From Bacteroidota bacterium (lineage in GTDB: Bacteria; Bacteroidota; Rhodothermia; Rhodothermales; JANQRZ01), in the NCBI GenBank assembly GCA_038746285.1, contig JBCDKT010000004.1, forward strand, positions 62,001 through 126,000: a stretch of 64,000 nt of DNA, read 5' to 3'. This document shows positions 34,801 to 42,563 of this stretch, in pieces. Positions within the stretch are counted from its first letter, which is position 1, and every line of letters begins with the position of its first letter. Under the pieces are notes generated by a model. It saw only the letters and a program-made list of their open reading frames with translations, was not told the origin of the DNA and did not search any database. The position numbers and the translations under genes are program-made.

Positions 34801-35472
34801 CCGACCGTTCCTGCGCGCGGCGGCACGGTCCGCTACGACCTCACCTTCGCCAACACGTCGGGGGAGGATTTCGCGGGCGTGTACTGGGTCGTCGCCACGC
34901 TGCCGAGCGGCGAGGCGTTCGGGCCAGTCTTCGGGCCGGCTCCGCTCGCGCTGGCAGCCGGCCAGGCGGTGACGGAGTCGCTCACGGGCCGCGTGCCGCG
35001 CCGGGCTCCGGCCGGCAGCTACGCGGTGACGGCCTACGTCGGCCCCACGTTCGAAGGCGAGCCAGGGGACGGCAGCAGCTTCGCCTTCGAGAAGCTCGGC
35101 GGGGGCCGGTCGGTGGCGGCAGCGTCCCGGTCCGGGCAGACGTGGACGACGGAGAACCTGACGCGCGGCACGGCCACCGATGTCGCCTTCGCGTCCTCCG
35201 CCGCGCCCGAGGGTACAGTCCTCGACGGGGCCTACCCGAGCCCGTTCAGCGGCCGCACGGCCCTGCGCTTCACGCTTGCCCAGCCCGCCGAAGTGCGGGT
35301 CGCTGTCTACGACGTGACTGGCCGCCGCGTGGCCCTGCTCGCCGACGGGCCGAGGGCGGCCGGCGAGCACGTGGTGGCCTGGGAGGCCGGAGGGCTCCCG
35401 AGCGGTGTCTACTTCGTCCGGCTCACCACGGCGGACACGGCGCAGACGGAACGGGTCACGCTCGTTCGCTAG
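31891..35472 (+). CDS. Secreted M36 (fungalysin-type) metalloprotease with T9SS sorting domain
   Basis: A 1193-residue protein. Signal peptide MRLALLLTGLVLAAPAALS, then an FTP/PepSY-like propeptide (to about 205). A His-rich linker (GDGHSHHDGHSHHDGHAAEH) and the M36 catalytic domain follow. The zinc site HEYVH is His431-Glu432-His435, with Glu459 in EGWSDYYAL as third ligand; both are in the family's order (AHEYVHGLSTRL ... GEGWSDYY). Beta domains come next: a YGTERTSVRVLPNGLLTF-type domain and an Ig-like module starting VPARGGTVRYDLTF. The T9SS sorting domain is YPSPFSGRTALRF ... DVTGRRV ... LPSGVYFVRL. It degrades extracellular proteins. Confidence 0.92.
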   Translation: MRLALLLTGLVLAAPAALSQPARTADALRYLQQEAPALGLDASDLDGLAVTDAYVSRRSGASHVYLRQQLDGLDVIGSEVTVNVDAQGTVFHRAGAPMSSLAKRATLRQARLSAAEAVLRVADPDQVAARDGMLVAGREPGPSRATTFAAPGLAAEPVEARLVYHPDARGDLRQAWEVGLYTPDQKHFWLVYLDAETGAELARHDLVIHDHFGDGHSHHDGHSHHDGHAAEHLTEHRPAASQAHGAGGAYRVFPSPVESPNHGARALMLDPSDPLASPAGWHDDGTATYTVTRGNNVHAYLDADADSHPDPGEAPDGGPGLVFDFAADLSQAPSSYAEAAVTNLFYWNNLLHDVLYQYGFDEAAGNFQMDNFGRGGLGGDYVRAEAQDGGDTNNARFFTPPDGSRPRMQMHLWDRTAPSRSSDFDNGIIAHEYVHGLSTRLTGGPSSVACLVNREQMGEGWSDYYALMFTMDAGDAGADRRGIGTYAQGQPTSGSGLRPTPYSTSFAVNGVTYGDLGEQAVPHGVGYVWATALWEATWELIGRYGFSPDLHDAEGTAGNQVMLNLVTEAMKLQPCTPGFVDARDAILAADQALYGGAYSADLWRAFARRGLGLEADQGASSAVGDETEDFTEPGPPPVAAVSTAPVSVAVPTGGQATATLDLSNAAAAGSRALRFSAAALAPAPARGVALSTAEAKAPPPFSGLDSFGYVWTASADGGVPVDFQDIAGTGTALRFTPVANLPAGDEGYADLALPFAFPFYGTERTSVRVLPNGLLTFSSFAEKSFSNQDLPSSEGPNALIAPLWDDLDQSSGGTIYAGPLADGRFVVQWTEVPRYNRINSSLTFQVILSPDGTVEYQYADLVGSLSADAGIEDDAGRVGLSTARAVESYSAVRISPPLPWVTVSPNAGSVAAATAAALTLSFDGSDIPGGVYTANLHIETNDPQRPSLTVPLSLTVGGGTTTVAAVRTSGPTVPARGGTVRYDLTFANTSGEDFAGVYWVVATLPSGEAFGPVFGPAPLALAAGQAVTESLTGRVPRRAPAGSYAVTAYVGPTFEGEPGDGSSFAFEKLGGGRSVAAASRSGQTWTTENLTRGTATDVAFASSAAPEGTVLDGAYPSPFSGRTALRFTLAQPAEVRVAVYDVTGRRVALLADGPRAAGEHVVAWEAGGLPSGVYFVRLTTADTAQTERVTLVR

Positions 35473-35788
35473 TCTTTATGCCAAGCTGTTCTCGATGGGC
35501 TCTCCATTTTGTCATCTCGGCCCCTGATCCGGGATGGCAGCTTTCTTGAGTTTCCAAGCACGCTCTGGGCACACCCAGCACCGGAGCGGTCTCCAGACTC
35601 AGGGCTTCGGTAGCCGCTTCGCACCCAACATCCTGATGCCCAAGGTGATCCTCTCGCATGGTGACTCTGGGACGTGTGCATTTTGAGCGCGCGCCCTTTT
35701 GCGTTATCATCCTCACCGTTTGTTCAAACAGGCAAGGGTGCCCCCACGCCCCTTGCTCTGCCTCTCCCTTCTCCAAACCTCTGACTTC
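35473..35788. other. 316-base intergenic region between two metalloprotease genes
   Basis: Noticeably lower G+C than its flanks. No ORF with family features and no heptamer array was found. The AT-richer stretch around 35695-35725 (TTTTGCGTTATCATCC) is the likeliest promoter region for the M43 protease, but no clear -35/-10 pair can be assigned. Confidence 0.4.
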
Positions 35789-37435
35789 ATGACGGTTGCA
35801 ACCCTGCCCGGTTTCCAGCGCTTCGCTCTCCTGCTCGTGCCCTTCCTGCTCGCGGCAGGGGCGCAGGCGCAGGCCCCCTCGTTCCTCGCCTCCCCCATCA
35901 AGGCCCTCTCGCTGGACACATACTACTTCAACGCGGACGGCTCCGAGCAGGACGCCGGCCGCTGCGGCGTAGATGACCTGAGCGCAGCACAAGTCGAGGC
36001 CATCGAGGCCCAGATCGAAGCGGTGCGCGCCGTCCAGGGCGACGACTTCGGGGTGCGCAGCGTGACCACGATCCCCGTCGCCTTCCACGTCGTGCGCAGC
36101 GGCACCAGCATCAGCCAGGGCAACGTGCCGCAGTCGCGGATCGACAGCCAGATGAACGTGCTCAACGCGGCCTTCGCCAGCACCAACTTCCAGTTCGAGC
36201 TCGACGTGGTGACGCGGACCACCAACAGCGCGTGGTTCAACAACTGCCTCAGCAACGAGAACGCGATGAAGTCGGCGCTCAACGTGGACCCGGCCACCAC
36301 GCTGAACTTCTACACCTGCACGCCCGGCGGCTTCCTGGGCTACGCCACGCTCCCCTTCTCCTACCCCGAGGGGGACTTTCGCCACGGCGCGGTGGTTCTC
36401 CACTCATCGGTCCCCGGCGGCAGCGCCTTCCCGTACAACCTCGGCGACACCGGCACGCACGAGGTAGGCCACTACCTCGGCCTGTTCCACACCTTCCAGG
36501 GTGGCTGCTTCGGCAGCGGCGATTCCGTCTCCGACACACCCGCCGAGGCCAGCCCGGCCTTCGGCTGCCCCGTTGGGCGCGACACCTGCTCCGGCGGCGG
36601 CCCCGACCCGATCCGCAACTTCATGGACTACGTCGACGACGCGTGCATGAACGAGTTCACGCCCGGCCAGGCGGCGCGGATGGACGCCCAGGTGGCGACC
36701 TTCAAGCCGACGCTGCTCCAGGGCGGCGGTGCCAACGGCGAGGGTAGCATCTCGGTCCAGATCACGAGCAGCCAGACCGTTCCTCCTTCCGGCGGCGTCA
36801 TAAGCGCGGACTTCACGCTCTCCAACTCGTCCGGCAGTGACTTCGAGGGCGAGTGGTGGATCCAGGTCACGTTCCCGAACGGGAACAACGGCCCCCGCCT
36901 CGGCCCCTTCGACGTCAGCCTCAGCGACGGTCAGAGCATGGTCGAGTCCGTTGCGAAAAACGTTCCCAGGTCCGCTCCCAGCGGCGTCTACATCGTGACG
37001 GCCAACATCGGCCCGGACTTCCCGGGGGAGATCGACGACTCGGCCACGTTCACCTTCCTCAAGGAAGGCCAGCTGCGCCCGGTGGCAGGGGAGACGCTGG
37101 ACCAGACGTGGACGCTGGAGAACGTGACGCGCGGCGAAGTGTCGGAGTTCGCGGTGAGCCCCGCCGCCTCGCGCGCCACCGCAACGCTCGGCGCCTACCC
37201 GACGCCGTTCTCCAGCCGCACGACAGTGGGCTACACCCTCGACGCAGCGGCTGACGTTCAGATCGACGTCTACGACGTGCTCGGACGCCGCGTGGCGGTC
37301 CTCGCCGAGGGCCTGGCCGAGGCGGGCGCGCACGAGGCCGTGTTCGAGGCGGGCGACCTGCCGAGCGGCACGTACCTCGTCCGGCTCGAACTGGGCGAGC
37401 AGGTCCAGACTCAGCAAATCACGCTGATGAAGTAG
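35789..37435 (+). CDS. Secreted M43 (pappalysin/cytophagalysin) zinc metalloprotease with T9SS sorting domain
   Basis: A 548-residue protein. Signal peptide within MTVATLPGFQRFALLLVPFLLAAGAQAQ (the ATG at 35789 is chosen for this). Catalytic domain about 85-310: the extended metzincin motif HEVGHYLGLFH has His224, Glu225, His228 and His234, followed by paired Cys and the Met-turn NFMDYVDDACMNEFTP. Then comes the Ig-like module (VPPSGGVISADFTLSNSSG ... VPRSAPSGVYIVTANIGPDF) and a T9SS domain (YPTPFSSRTTVGYTL ... DVLGRRV ... LPSGTYLVRL). The Ig-like module is shared with the adjacent M36 protease and the sugar dehydrogenases, although the enzymes are unrelated. Confidence 0.92.
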   Translation: MTVATLPGFQRFALLLVPFLLAAGAQAQAPSFLASPIKALSLDTYYFNADGSEQDAGRCGVDDLSAAQVEAIEAQIEAVRAVQGDDFGVRSVTTIPVAFHVVRSGTSISQGNVPQSRIDSQMNVLNAAFASTNFQFELDVVTRTTNSAWFNNCLSNENAMKSALNVDPATTLNFYTCTPGGFLGYATLPFSYPEGDFRHGAVVLHSSVPGGSAFPYNLGDTGTHEVGHYLGLFHTFQGGCFGSGDSVSDTPAEASPAFGCPVGRDTCSGGGPDPIRNFMDYVDDACMNEFTPGQAARMDAQVATFKPTLLQGGGANGEGSISVQITSSQTVPPSGGVISADFTLSNSSGSDFEGEWWIQVTFPNGNNGPRLGPFDVSLSDGQSMVESVAKNVPRSAPSGVYIVTANIGPDFPGEIDDSATFTFLKEGQLRPVAGETLDQTWTLENVTRGEVSEFAVSPAASRATATLGAYPTPFSSRTTVGYTLDAAADVQIDVYDVLGRRVAVLAEGLAEAGAHEAVFEAGDLPSGTYLVRLELGEQVQTQQITLMK

Positions 37436-37438
37436 CGA

Positions 37439-37520
37439 GCGAACCGGCTCGGGCGAGCCGAGCCGGTTCGCCCTCTTTCCGGGCGGTCTGCTGCCAATTG
37501 CGCAGCGGACCGCCCTTTTT
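37439..37520 (+). terminator. Double hairpin with T-tract after the M43 protease
   Basis: The first stem is GCGAACCGGCTCG (37439-37451) with CGAGCCGGTTCGC (37459-37471). The second is GGGCGGTCTGCTGC (37481-37494) with GCAGCGGACCGCCC (37502-37515), one mismatch, followed directly by TTTTT (37516-37520). The second is a textbook intrinsic terminator. Confidence 0.85.
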
Positions 37521-37574
37521 CGTTTCTTTCGGACGCCCCGGTCCAGGGCCACCTAATCACCAACCCTCCGCCTT

Positions 37575-39275
37575 ATGCGCCGCTTCGCCCTCCCGCTTGC
37601 CCTGCTTGCTCTGCTGCCCCTCACCGCCTGCGACGATACGACCTCGCCGCCCGCCGCCGCCGACCCCGCCGCGGAGGCGGGCCCGGTGCCCGGCACGGCC
37701 CTCGCCACCATCGACACCACGGCGCTGCGCGAGCACATCGTCGTCCTCGCCTCGGACGCGTTCGAGGGGCGTGGGACCGGAACGCCCGGCGAGGAGAAGA
37801 CGATCGGGTACGTCCGCGAGCAGATGGAGGCCGTCGGCCTCGTCGGGGCTGCGCCGGACGGCGGCTTCTTCCAGCCCGTCCCGCTCCTCGGCTCGACCCC
37901 GACCGACGTGGGCACGCTCACCCTGACCCCGGACGAGGGCGAGCCGGTCGCGCTCGACTTCGTCCGGGACTACATCGCCTCGACCGACCTCGACGGCACC
38001 GAGGCGTCCGTCGACGGGCGGCTCGTCTTCGTCGGCTACGGCATCTCGAACCCGGGCTACGACTGGGACGACTACAAGGACCTCGACGTGACCGGCAAGG
38101 TGCTCCTCTCGTTCGTCAACGACCCGCCCGCGACCGACGACGAGCCGAACCTCTTCCAGGCCGACACGCTCACCTACAACGGGCGCTGGACCTACAAGTA
38201 CGAGGAGGCGCGGCGGCGCGGCGCGGCCGGCATCTTCCTCATCCACACCGGCCCGATGGCGGGCTACCCGTTCACCGTCCTCTCGGCCGGCGCGCGCGGC
38301 GAGCAGATCCAGCTCGCCACTCCGCCCGAGAACCCGCTCCAGCTCAAAGGCTGGGTCGCGCAGCCCGTCGCCGAGCAGCTCGCTGCGATGAGCGGGACGA
38401 CGCTGGGCGCGTGGATGGAGGCCGCCGCGACCCGCGACTTCCAGCCGCAGGAACTCCCCGTCCGCGCCGATCTCGCGATGGGCTTCGAGACGCGGACGTT
38501 CGAGGGCACGAACGTCCTCGGCAAGATCGAGGGCGCGTCGCAGCCCGACGAGATCGTCCTCTACACCGCCCACCACGACCACCTCGGGATCAACGAGCGG
38601 CGCCAGGAGGCGGGCCAGGACGGTATCTACAACGGGGCCGTCGACAACGCGAGCGGCGTGGGGATGATGCTCGAACTCGCCGAGGCGTTCCGCGCCGCGG
38701 ACCCCCCGGCGCGGACGGTGATGTTTGCGACGCTCTCGGCCGAGGAGAGCGGCCTGCTCGGCGCGGGCCACCTCGCCGCCAACTTCCCGGCTCCGCTCGC
38801 CGATGTGGTCGCCAACGTCAACGTCGACTCGGGCAACCTCTACGGCCCGACGGACGACATCGTCGGCATCGGGGCCGAGCGGAGCGAGATGCTCCGGCTG
38901 CTCCGCGCCGCCGCCGCCGGCGAAGGCATGACGGTGACGCCGGACAACCAGCCCAACCAGGGCCTCTTCTTCCGCTCGGACCAGCTCGCGTTCGCGCGCG
39001 GCGGCATTCCGGCCGTCTTCCTCAACACCGGTACGCAGTTTCGAGGCCAGCCCGACGACTACGCCGCCCAGGTCAAGGCCGCCTACCGCACCCAGCGCTA
39101 CCACCAGCCCTCGGACGAGTTGACCGACGACATGCGCTTCGGCGGGATTCTCCAGCAGACCCGTGTCGCCTTCCGCCTCGGCTACGCGATTGCCAACTCG
39201 GCCGTCCGCCCGCAGTGGAAGCCGAGCGAGGCCTTCGCCGAGACGCGCCGGCAGTCGGAGGCGGCGGAGGGCTAG
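37575..39275 (+). CDS. M28 family aminopeptidase, lipoprotein, with PA domain
   Basis: A 566-residue protein. The N-terminus ends in a lipobox (LLPLTAC), so it is probably anchored to a membrane after export. A protease-associated region (about 130-260) is inserted before the catalytic core, as is common in M28. Catalytic features are HHDH at 333-336 (YTAHHDHLGIN), NGAVDNASG, LSAEESGLLGAGH, NVNVDSGNLYGP and YHQPSDEL, which together give the two-zinc site. It likely trims amino acids from peptides made by the secreted proteases encoded upstream. It starts after a strong terminator and is transcribed alone. Confidence 0.92.
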   Translation: MRRFALPLALLALLPLTACDDTTSPPAAADPAAEAGPVPGTALATIDTTALREHIVVLASDAFEGRGTGTPGEEKTIGYVREQMEAVGLVGAAPDGGFFQPVPLLGSTPTDVGTLTLTPDEGEPVALDFVRDYIASTDLDGTEASVDGRLVFVGYGISNPGYDWDDYKDLDVTGKVLLSFVNDPPATDDEPNLFQADTLTYNGRWTYKYEEARRRGAAGIFLIHTGPMAGYPFTVLSAGARGEQIQLATPPENPLQLKGWVAQPVAEQLAAMSGTTLGAWMEAAATRDFQPQELPVRADLAMGFETRTFEGTNVLGKIEGASQPDEIVLYTAHHDHLGINERRQEAGQDGIYNGAVDNASGVGMMLELAEAFRAADPPARTVMFATLSAEESGLLGAGHLAANFPAPLADVVANVNVDSGNLYGPTDDIVGIGAERSEMLRLLRAAAAGEGMTVTPDNQPNQGLFFRSDQLAFARGGIPAVFLNTGTQFRGQPDDYAAQVKAAYRTQRYHQPSDELTDDMRFGGILQQTRVAFRLGYAIANSAVRPQWKPSEAFAETRRQSEAAEG

Positions 39276-39290
39276 CAGGGGCCTTTCGGC

Positions 39291-39402
39291 GTGGAGGGCA
39301 GGGAGAGCGAGGAGGGAGCAGACGTTAGCGCAGAGTACGACGGCCTCGCTAACCCTCTCGGCTTTTGTCTCCATTCCCTCCATTCCCTCGCTGCTCTCCA
39401 CG
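39291..39402. repeat. Inverted octamer array (element I)
   Basis: Left arm 39291-39322: GTGGAGGG, CAGGGAGA, GCGAGGAG, GGAGCAGA. Right arm about 39371-39402: TCCATTCC, CTCCATTC, CCTCGCTG, CTCTCCAC. It lies between the M28 peptidase and the YpfJ-like gene. Confidence 0.6.
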
Positions 39403-39450
39403 CCTATGGTATACTCTTCTCTCCTCTCTCCCTTCTAGTCTCCTCCTCTC

Positions 39451-40287
39451 ATGGTCCAGTGGCGCGGCCGGCGCGGAAGCTCGAACGTCATCGACATCCG
39501 CGGCAACAAAGGCAAAGCCGCCCTCGGGTGCGGCCCCATCCTGATCGTCATCCTCGGCCTCATCTTCGGGGTCGACCTGACGCAGATCGCGGCGCTCCTC
39601 GGCGGCGGGCAGACGGCGCAGGTGGAGCAGGCGCCGGGCGCAGGCGTGCAGGACGAAGCCGGCGAGTTCGTCTCGGTCATCCTCGCGGACCTGGAGACGA
39701 CGTGGGGCACGCTCTTCGCCGAGCGCGGCGAGCGCTACCCGGAGCCGGAGCTCGTGCTCTTCACCGACCGCGTGCAGTCGGCGTGCGGGATCGCGGGGGC
39801 GGCGGTCGGGCCATTCTACTGTCCGAGCGATCAGCGGGTCTACCTCGACCTGTCGTTCTTCCGGCAGCTCCAGCAGCTCGGCGCGACGGGCGATTTCGCG
39901 GTGGCGTACGTGATCGCGCACGAGGTCGGGCACCACGTCCAGAACGTGACCGGCGTCCTCGGGGCCGTCCGCCAGCAGCAGCGGCGCCTCGACCAGGCCA
40001 GCGCGAACGCGCTCTCGGTCCGCACCGAGCTCCAGGCCGACTGCTACGCGGGCATCTGGGCGCACTATGCCGAGACCGAGCGTGACCTCCTCGAAGCGGG
40101 CGACATCCAGGAGGGCATCGACGCCGCGGCGGCCGTCGGGGACGACTACCTCCAGCGGCGCTCCGGCGGGGCGGCCGTGCCCGAGTCGTTCACGCACGGC
40201 ACCTCGGCGCAGCGCGCCGAGGCCTTCCAGACCGGCCTCCGCAGCGGCGACCTCGCCGCGTGCGACACCTTCGCCGACCTCCGCTGA
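39451..40287 (+). CDS. ypfJ: Neutral zinc metallopeptidase, YpfJ/KPN_02809 family
   Basis: A 278-residue membrane-anchored protein. A basic N-terminus (MVQWRGRRGSSNVIDIRG) precedes one transmembrane helix (ILIVILGLIFGVDL). The peptidase domain has HEVGHHVQ (His157, Glu158, His161), preceded by FYCPSDQRVYLDLSFF and followed by ELQADCYAGIW, where the Glu is the likely third zinc ligand. Sequence order and length match the family. The physiological substrate is unknown. The gene is separated from its neighbours and has an element upstream. It is certain as a family call, less so for peptidase activity. Confidence 0.93.
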   Translation: MVQWRGRRGSSNVIDIRGNKGKAALGCGPILIVILGLIFGVDLTQIAALLGGGQTAQVEQAPGAGVQDEAGEFVSVILADLETTWGTLFAERGERYPEPELVLFTDRVQSACGIAGAAVGPFYCPSDQRVYLDLSFFRQLQQLGATGDFAVAYVIAHEVGHHVQNVTGVLGAVRQQQRRLDQASANALSVRTELQADCYAGIWAHYAETERDLLEAGDIQEGIDAAAAVGDDYLQRRSGGAAVPESFTHGTSAQRAEAFQTGLRSGDLAACDTFADLR

Positions 40288-40388
40288 CGACCTGGCCCGG
40301 GCGGCACGGCGAAACCCCAAAGTGAAACCCGGCGGACCCGTTTCCCGAAAGTGGGGCGTTCGCCCTCTTTCGCCTAGCCCACGCCGCC

Positions 40389-42098
40389 ATGCGCCGCCTC
40401 GCCCTCGCTGTCCTCCTCGTCGCCCTTGCGCCCCTCGCCTCTGCCCAGTCTGACTTCGAGCAACTCGACGATCTGCTGGGCCGCTACGCCGAAGCCGGGC
40501 AGCTTCACGGGACCGTCCTCGCCGCGCAGGGCGACGACGTGCTCTACGAGGCCGCCTTCGGCGAGGCCAACCGGGAGTGGGACATCCCGAACACGCCGGA
40601 GACGCGCTTCCGCATCGCCTCGGTCACGAAGCAGTTCACCGCCGCGCTCGTCCTTCAACTCGCCGAGGACGGCCTGCTCGACCTCGACGCGCCGATCTCG
40701 ACCTACCTCCCGGACTACCCCGAGGCGCAGGCGGGCGTGACGACCCATCAACTGCTCAACCACACCTCCGGCATCCCGAGCTACACGTCGCTCCCCGGCT
40801 TCATGCAGAACGACACGCGCGACCCGTACACGCCGACCGAGTTCCTGTCGTTCTTCTCCGACCTCCCGCTGGAGTTTGAGCCGGGGACCGAGTTCAGCTA
40901 CAACAACTCGGGCTATTTCCTCCTCGGCCTGCTCGTCGAGACGGTGATGGGGGTGCCGTACGACGAGGCGCTCCAGGCGCGCCTCTTCGATCCGCTCGGC
41001 CTCGGCGACTCGGGCTACGACCATACGACGGCGATCATCGAACGCCGGGCGCAGGGCTACGAGCGCACCGGGCGGAGCTACCGGCATGCGCCCTACCTCG
41101 ACTCGTCGATTCCGTACGCGGCGGGGATGATGTACTCGACCGTAGGCGACCTCCACGCGTGGACGCAGGCGCTCCACGGCGGCGAGGTCTTCGAGAGCGC
41201 TGAGACCCTCGATGCGATGACGACGCCGGGCATGGGGAGCTACGGCTATGGCCTTTTCGTTTCCGACCGAGAGATGGGCGACGCCGAGGTGCGGATGATC
41301 GCTCACAGCGGCGGCATCCCCGGCTTCAACACGCAGCTCTGGTACCTCCCCGAAACCGACCACACAATCGCCGTGCTCGACAACGGCGGGGGCAACTCCG
41401 GCACCGTCGCCGAAGTCGTCGCTCGGGCACTCATCGGACAGCCCACGCCGGAGCCTGTCATCTCGATTGCCGAGCCCGTCGCCGAGGCCATTGACGCCGA
41501 AGGCATCGACGCGGGCATCGCTCTCTACCGGGAGCTGAAAGCCAGCCAGCCCGACGCCTACGACTTCGGCGAGAACGAACTGAACGGCCTCGGCTACCAG
41601 TACCTCGGCGACGGCGACCTCGACACCGCGATCCGCATCTTCCAACTCAACGTCGAGATGTTTCCCGAGGCGTCGAACCCGTACGACAGCCTGGGCGAAG
41701 CCTACCTCGAAGCAGGCAACCGCGACCTCGCCATCGTCAACTACCAGAAAGCGCTGGAGTTGAACCCCAACACGCAGACGGCTATCGACGCGCTCCGCGA
41801 GATGGGCGTCGAGGTCGAGGAGCCGGAGATCACGCTCAGTCCCGACGTGCTCGCCGGCTACGTCGGGACCTACGAAATCCAGCCGAGCTTCGTGATCGAC
41901 GTGACGACCGAGGGCGGCCAGCTCTTCGCGCAAGCGACGGGCCAGCAGCGCTTCGAGGTCTTCCCCGCGTCCGAGGACCGGTTCTACCTGAAGGTCGTCG
42001 ACGCCCAGATTACCTTCAACCGCGACGAGGCCGGGGCAGTCGAAAGCCTGACGCTCCACCAGGGCGGCCAGAACGTCCCCGCTCCGAAGGTGGAGTAG
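40389..42098 (+). CDS. Class C beta-lactamase-fold serine hydrolase with TPR region
   Basis: A 569-residue exported protein with signal peptide MRRLALAVLLVALAPLASAQ. Catalytic motifs are Ser78-x-x-Lys81 (RIASVTKQF), Tyr171-x-Asn173 (FSYNNSGYF) and HSGGIPGFN in place of KTG. This is the pattern of the broad serine hydrolase / penicillin-binding-protein-like family rather than true AmpC lactamases. After the core, residues about 390-475 form TPR-like helices (YQYLGDGDLDTAIRIF, YLEAGNRDLAIVNYQKALEL), and the last 90 residues make a beta-rich domain seen in related hydrolases. It probably acts as a periplasmic esterase or D-aminopeptidase; the substrate is unknown. Confidence 0.9.
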   Translation: MRRLALAVLLVALAPLASAQSDFEQLDDLLGRYAEAGQLHGTVLAAQGDDVLYEAAFGEANREWDIPNTPETRFRIASVTKQFTAALVLQLAEDGLLDLDAPISTYLPDYPEAQAGVTTHQLLNHTSGIPSYTSLPGFMQNDTRDPYTPTEFLSFFSDLPLEFEPGTEFSYNNSGYFLLGLLVETVMGVPYDEALQARLFDPLGLGDSGYDHTTAIIERRAQGYERTGRSYRHAPYLDSSIPYAAGMMYSTVGDLHAWTQALHGGEVFESAETLDAMTTPGMGSYGYGLFVSDREMGDAEVRMIAHSGGIPGFNTQLWYLPETDHTIAVLDNGGGNSGTVAEVVARALIGQPTPEPVISIAEPVAEAIDAEGIDAGIALYRELKASQPDAYDFGENELNGLGYQYLGDGDLDTAIRIFQLNVEMFPEASNPYDSLGEAYLEAGNRDLAIVNYQKALELNPNTQTAIDALREMGVEVEEPEITLSPDVLAGYVGTYEIQPSFVIDVTTEGGQLFAQATGQQRFEVFPASEDRFYLKVVDAQITFNRDEAGAVESLTLHQGGQNVPAPKVE

Positions 42099-42117
42099 AC
42101 TAGTTTCTAAAACTACC

Positions 42118-42205
42118 TGTCATTGCGAGGAGCCGAAGGCGACGCGGCAATCTCCTGACGCAGCCTCATCTTTCGGGAGATTGCTTCGCTGCGCTCGCAA
42201 TGACA
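42118..42205. repeat. TGTCATTGCGAG inverted-repeat element, copy 2
   Basis: Left arm 42118-42155 (TGTCATTGCGAGGAGC ... GCAATCTCC), right arm 42176-42205 (GGAGATTGCTTCGC ... GCAATGACA). The outer bases match copy 1 at 24795; the inner bases and the loop differ. It lies immediately downstream of the hicA remnant. Confidence 0.9.
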
Positions 42206-42206
42206 A

Positions 42207-42302
42207 CTACTTTTGCGTCTGTCCCCGTTGCCCACTCAGCTTCGTGCAACTCCCGCTTGAACCGCTCGCCGACTTGTGGGGCACCCCGGGCAGCTTCGGC
42301 AT
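42207..42302 (-). pseudogene. hicA: Truncated/frameshifted hicA toxin remnant
   Basis: One base after the hicB stop an ATG opens a 31-codon frame beginning MPKLPGV, the usual opening of HicA mRNA-interferase toxins. After about nine codons the sequence is no longer HicA-like and soon stops. The double-stranded-RNA-binding-like core, including the GSH loop with the active His, is absent. The sequence after the break (42250-42268) is a 19-base copy of the 3' end of glmM. The toxin is therefore inactive, if the family assignment from seven residues and context is right. Confidence 0.6.
42250..42268. repeat. Copy of glmM 3' end (direct repeat with 42585-42603)
   Basis: CTCCCGCTTGAACCGCTCG occurs here and at 42585-42603, where it encodes the glmM end ERFKREL. 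With flanks, the match extends to about 26 bases with two mismatches. The two copies bracket hicB, as a target duplication or recombination scar would. Confidence 0.85.
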
Positions 42303-42303
42303 C

Positions 42304-42507
42304 TCAGGCGGCGACCTCTACCTCGCGCAGTTCCGCCTCGTCGTGCTCGGCTAGCTCCTGGGCTACGGCGAGGTACTCGCTGATCGCCTCGCGGATGTTG
42401 GCGAGGGCCTCGTCTTCCGTCTGTCCCTCCGACCAGCAACCGGGGAGGCCGGGGCAGGAAACGGCGTAGCCTTCGTCGGTTTTGCGGAGCGCGACGCGGT
42501 AGGTCAT
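42304..42507 (-). CDS. hicB: HicB family antitoxin
   Basis: A 67-residue protein made of the HicB N-terminal partial RNase H-like fold. MTYRVALRKTDEGYAVSCPGLPGC is followed by WSEGQTEDEALANIREAISEYL; the PGLPGC and the DEAL.NIREAI helix are the family signature. HicB normally neutralises HicA and represses its own operon. No C-terminal DNA-binding domain is present, which is a common short form. The partner gene directly downstream is a remnant, so this is probably an orphan antitoxin. It lies just downstream of glmM on the same strand. The start at MTYRV is preferred over an ATG 60 bases upstream. Confidence 0.88.
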   Translation of the reverse strand: MTYRVALRKTDEGYAVSCPGLPGCWSEGQTEDEALANIREAISEYLAVAQELAEHDEAELREVEVAA

Positions 42508-42563
42508 GGCTTTCAGGTTCAGTCCGGCGATGAAAACGGCGCGCAGCGTCGCCGGTTTCCAGA

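Noticed and set aside
40389-42098. True class C beta-lactamase (antibiotic resistance)
   Set aside because: The third motif is HSG rather than KTG and TPR-like and beta domains are appended, which fits the broad serine-hydrolase family rather than AmpC.
42304-42507. Functional HicAB toxin-antitoxin pair
   Set aside because: Only the antitoxin is complete. The downstream frame has the first HicA residues but lacks the catalytic His region.
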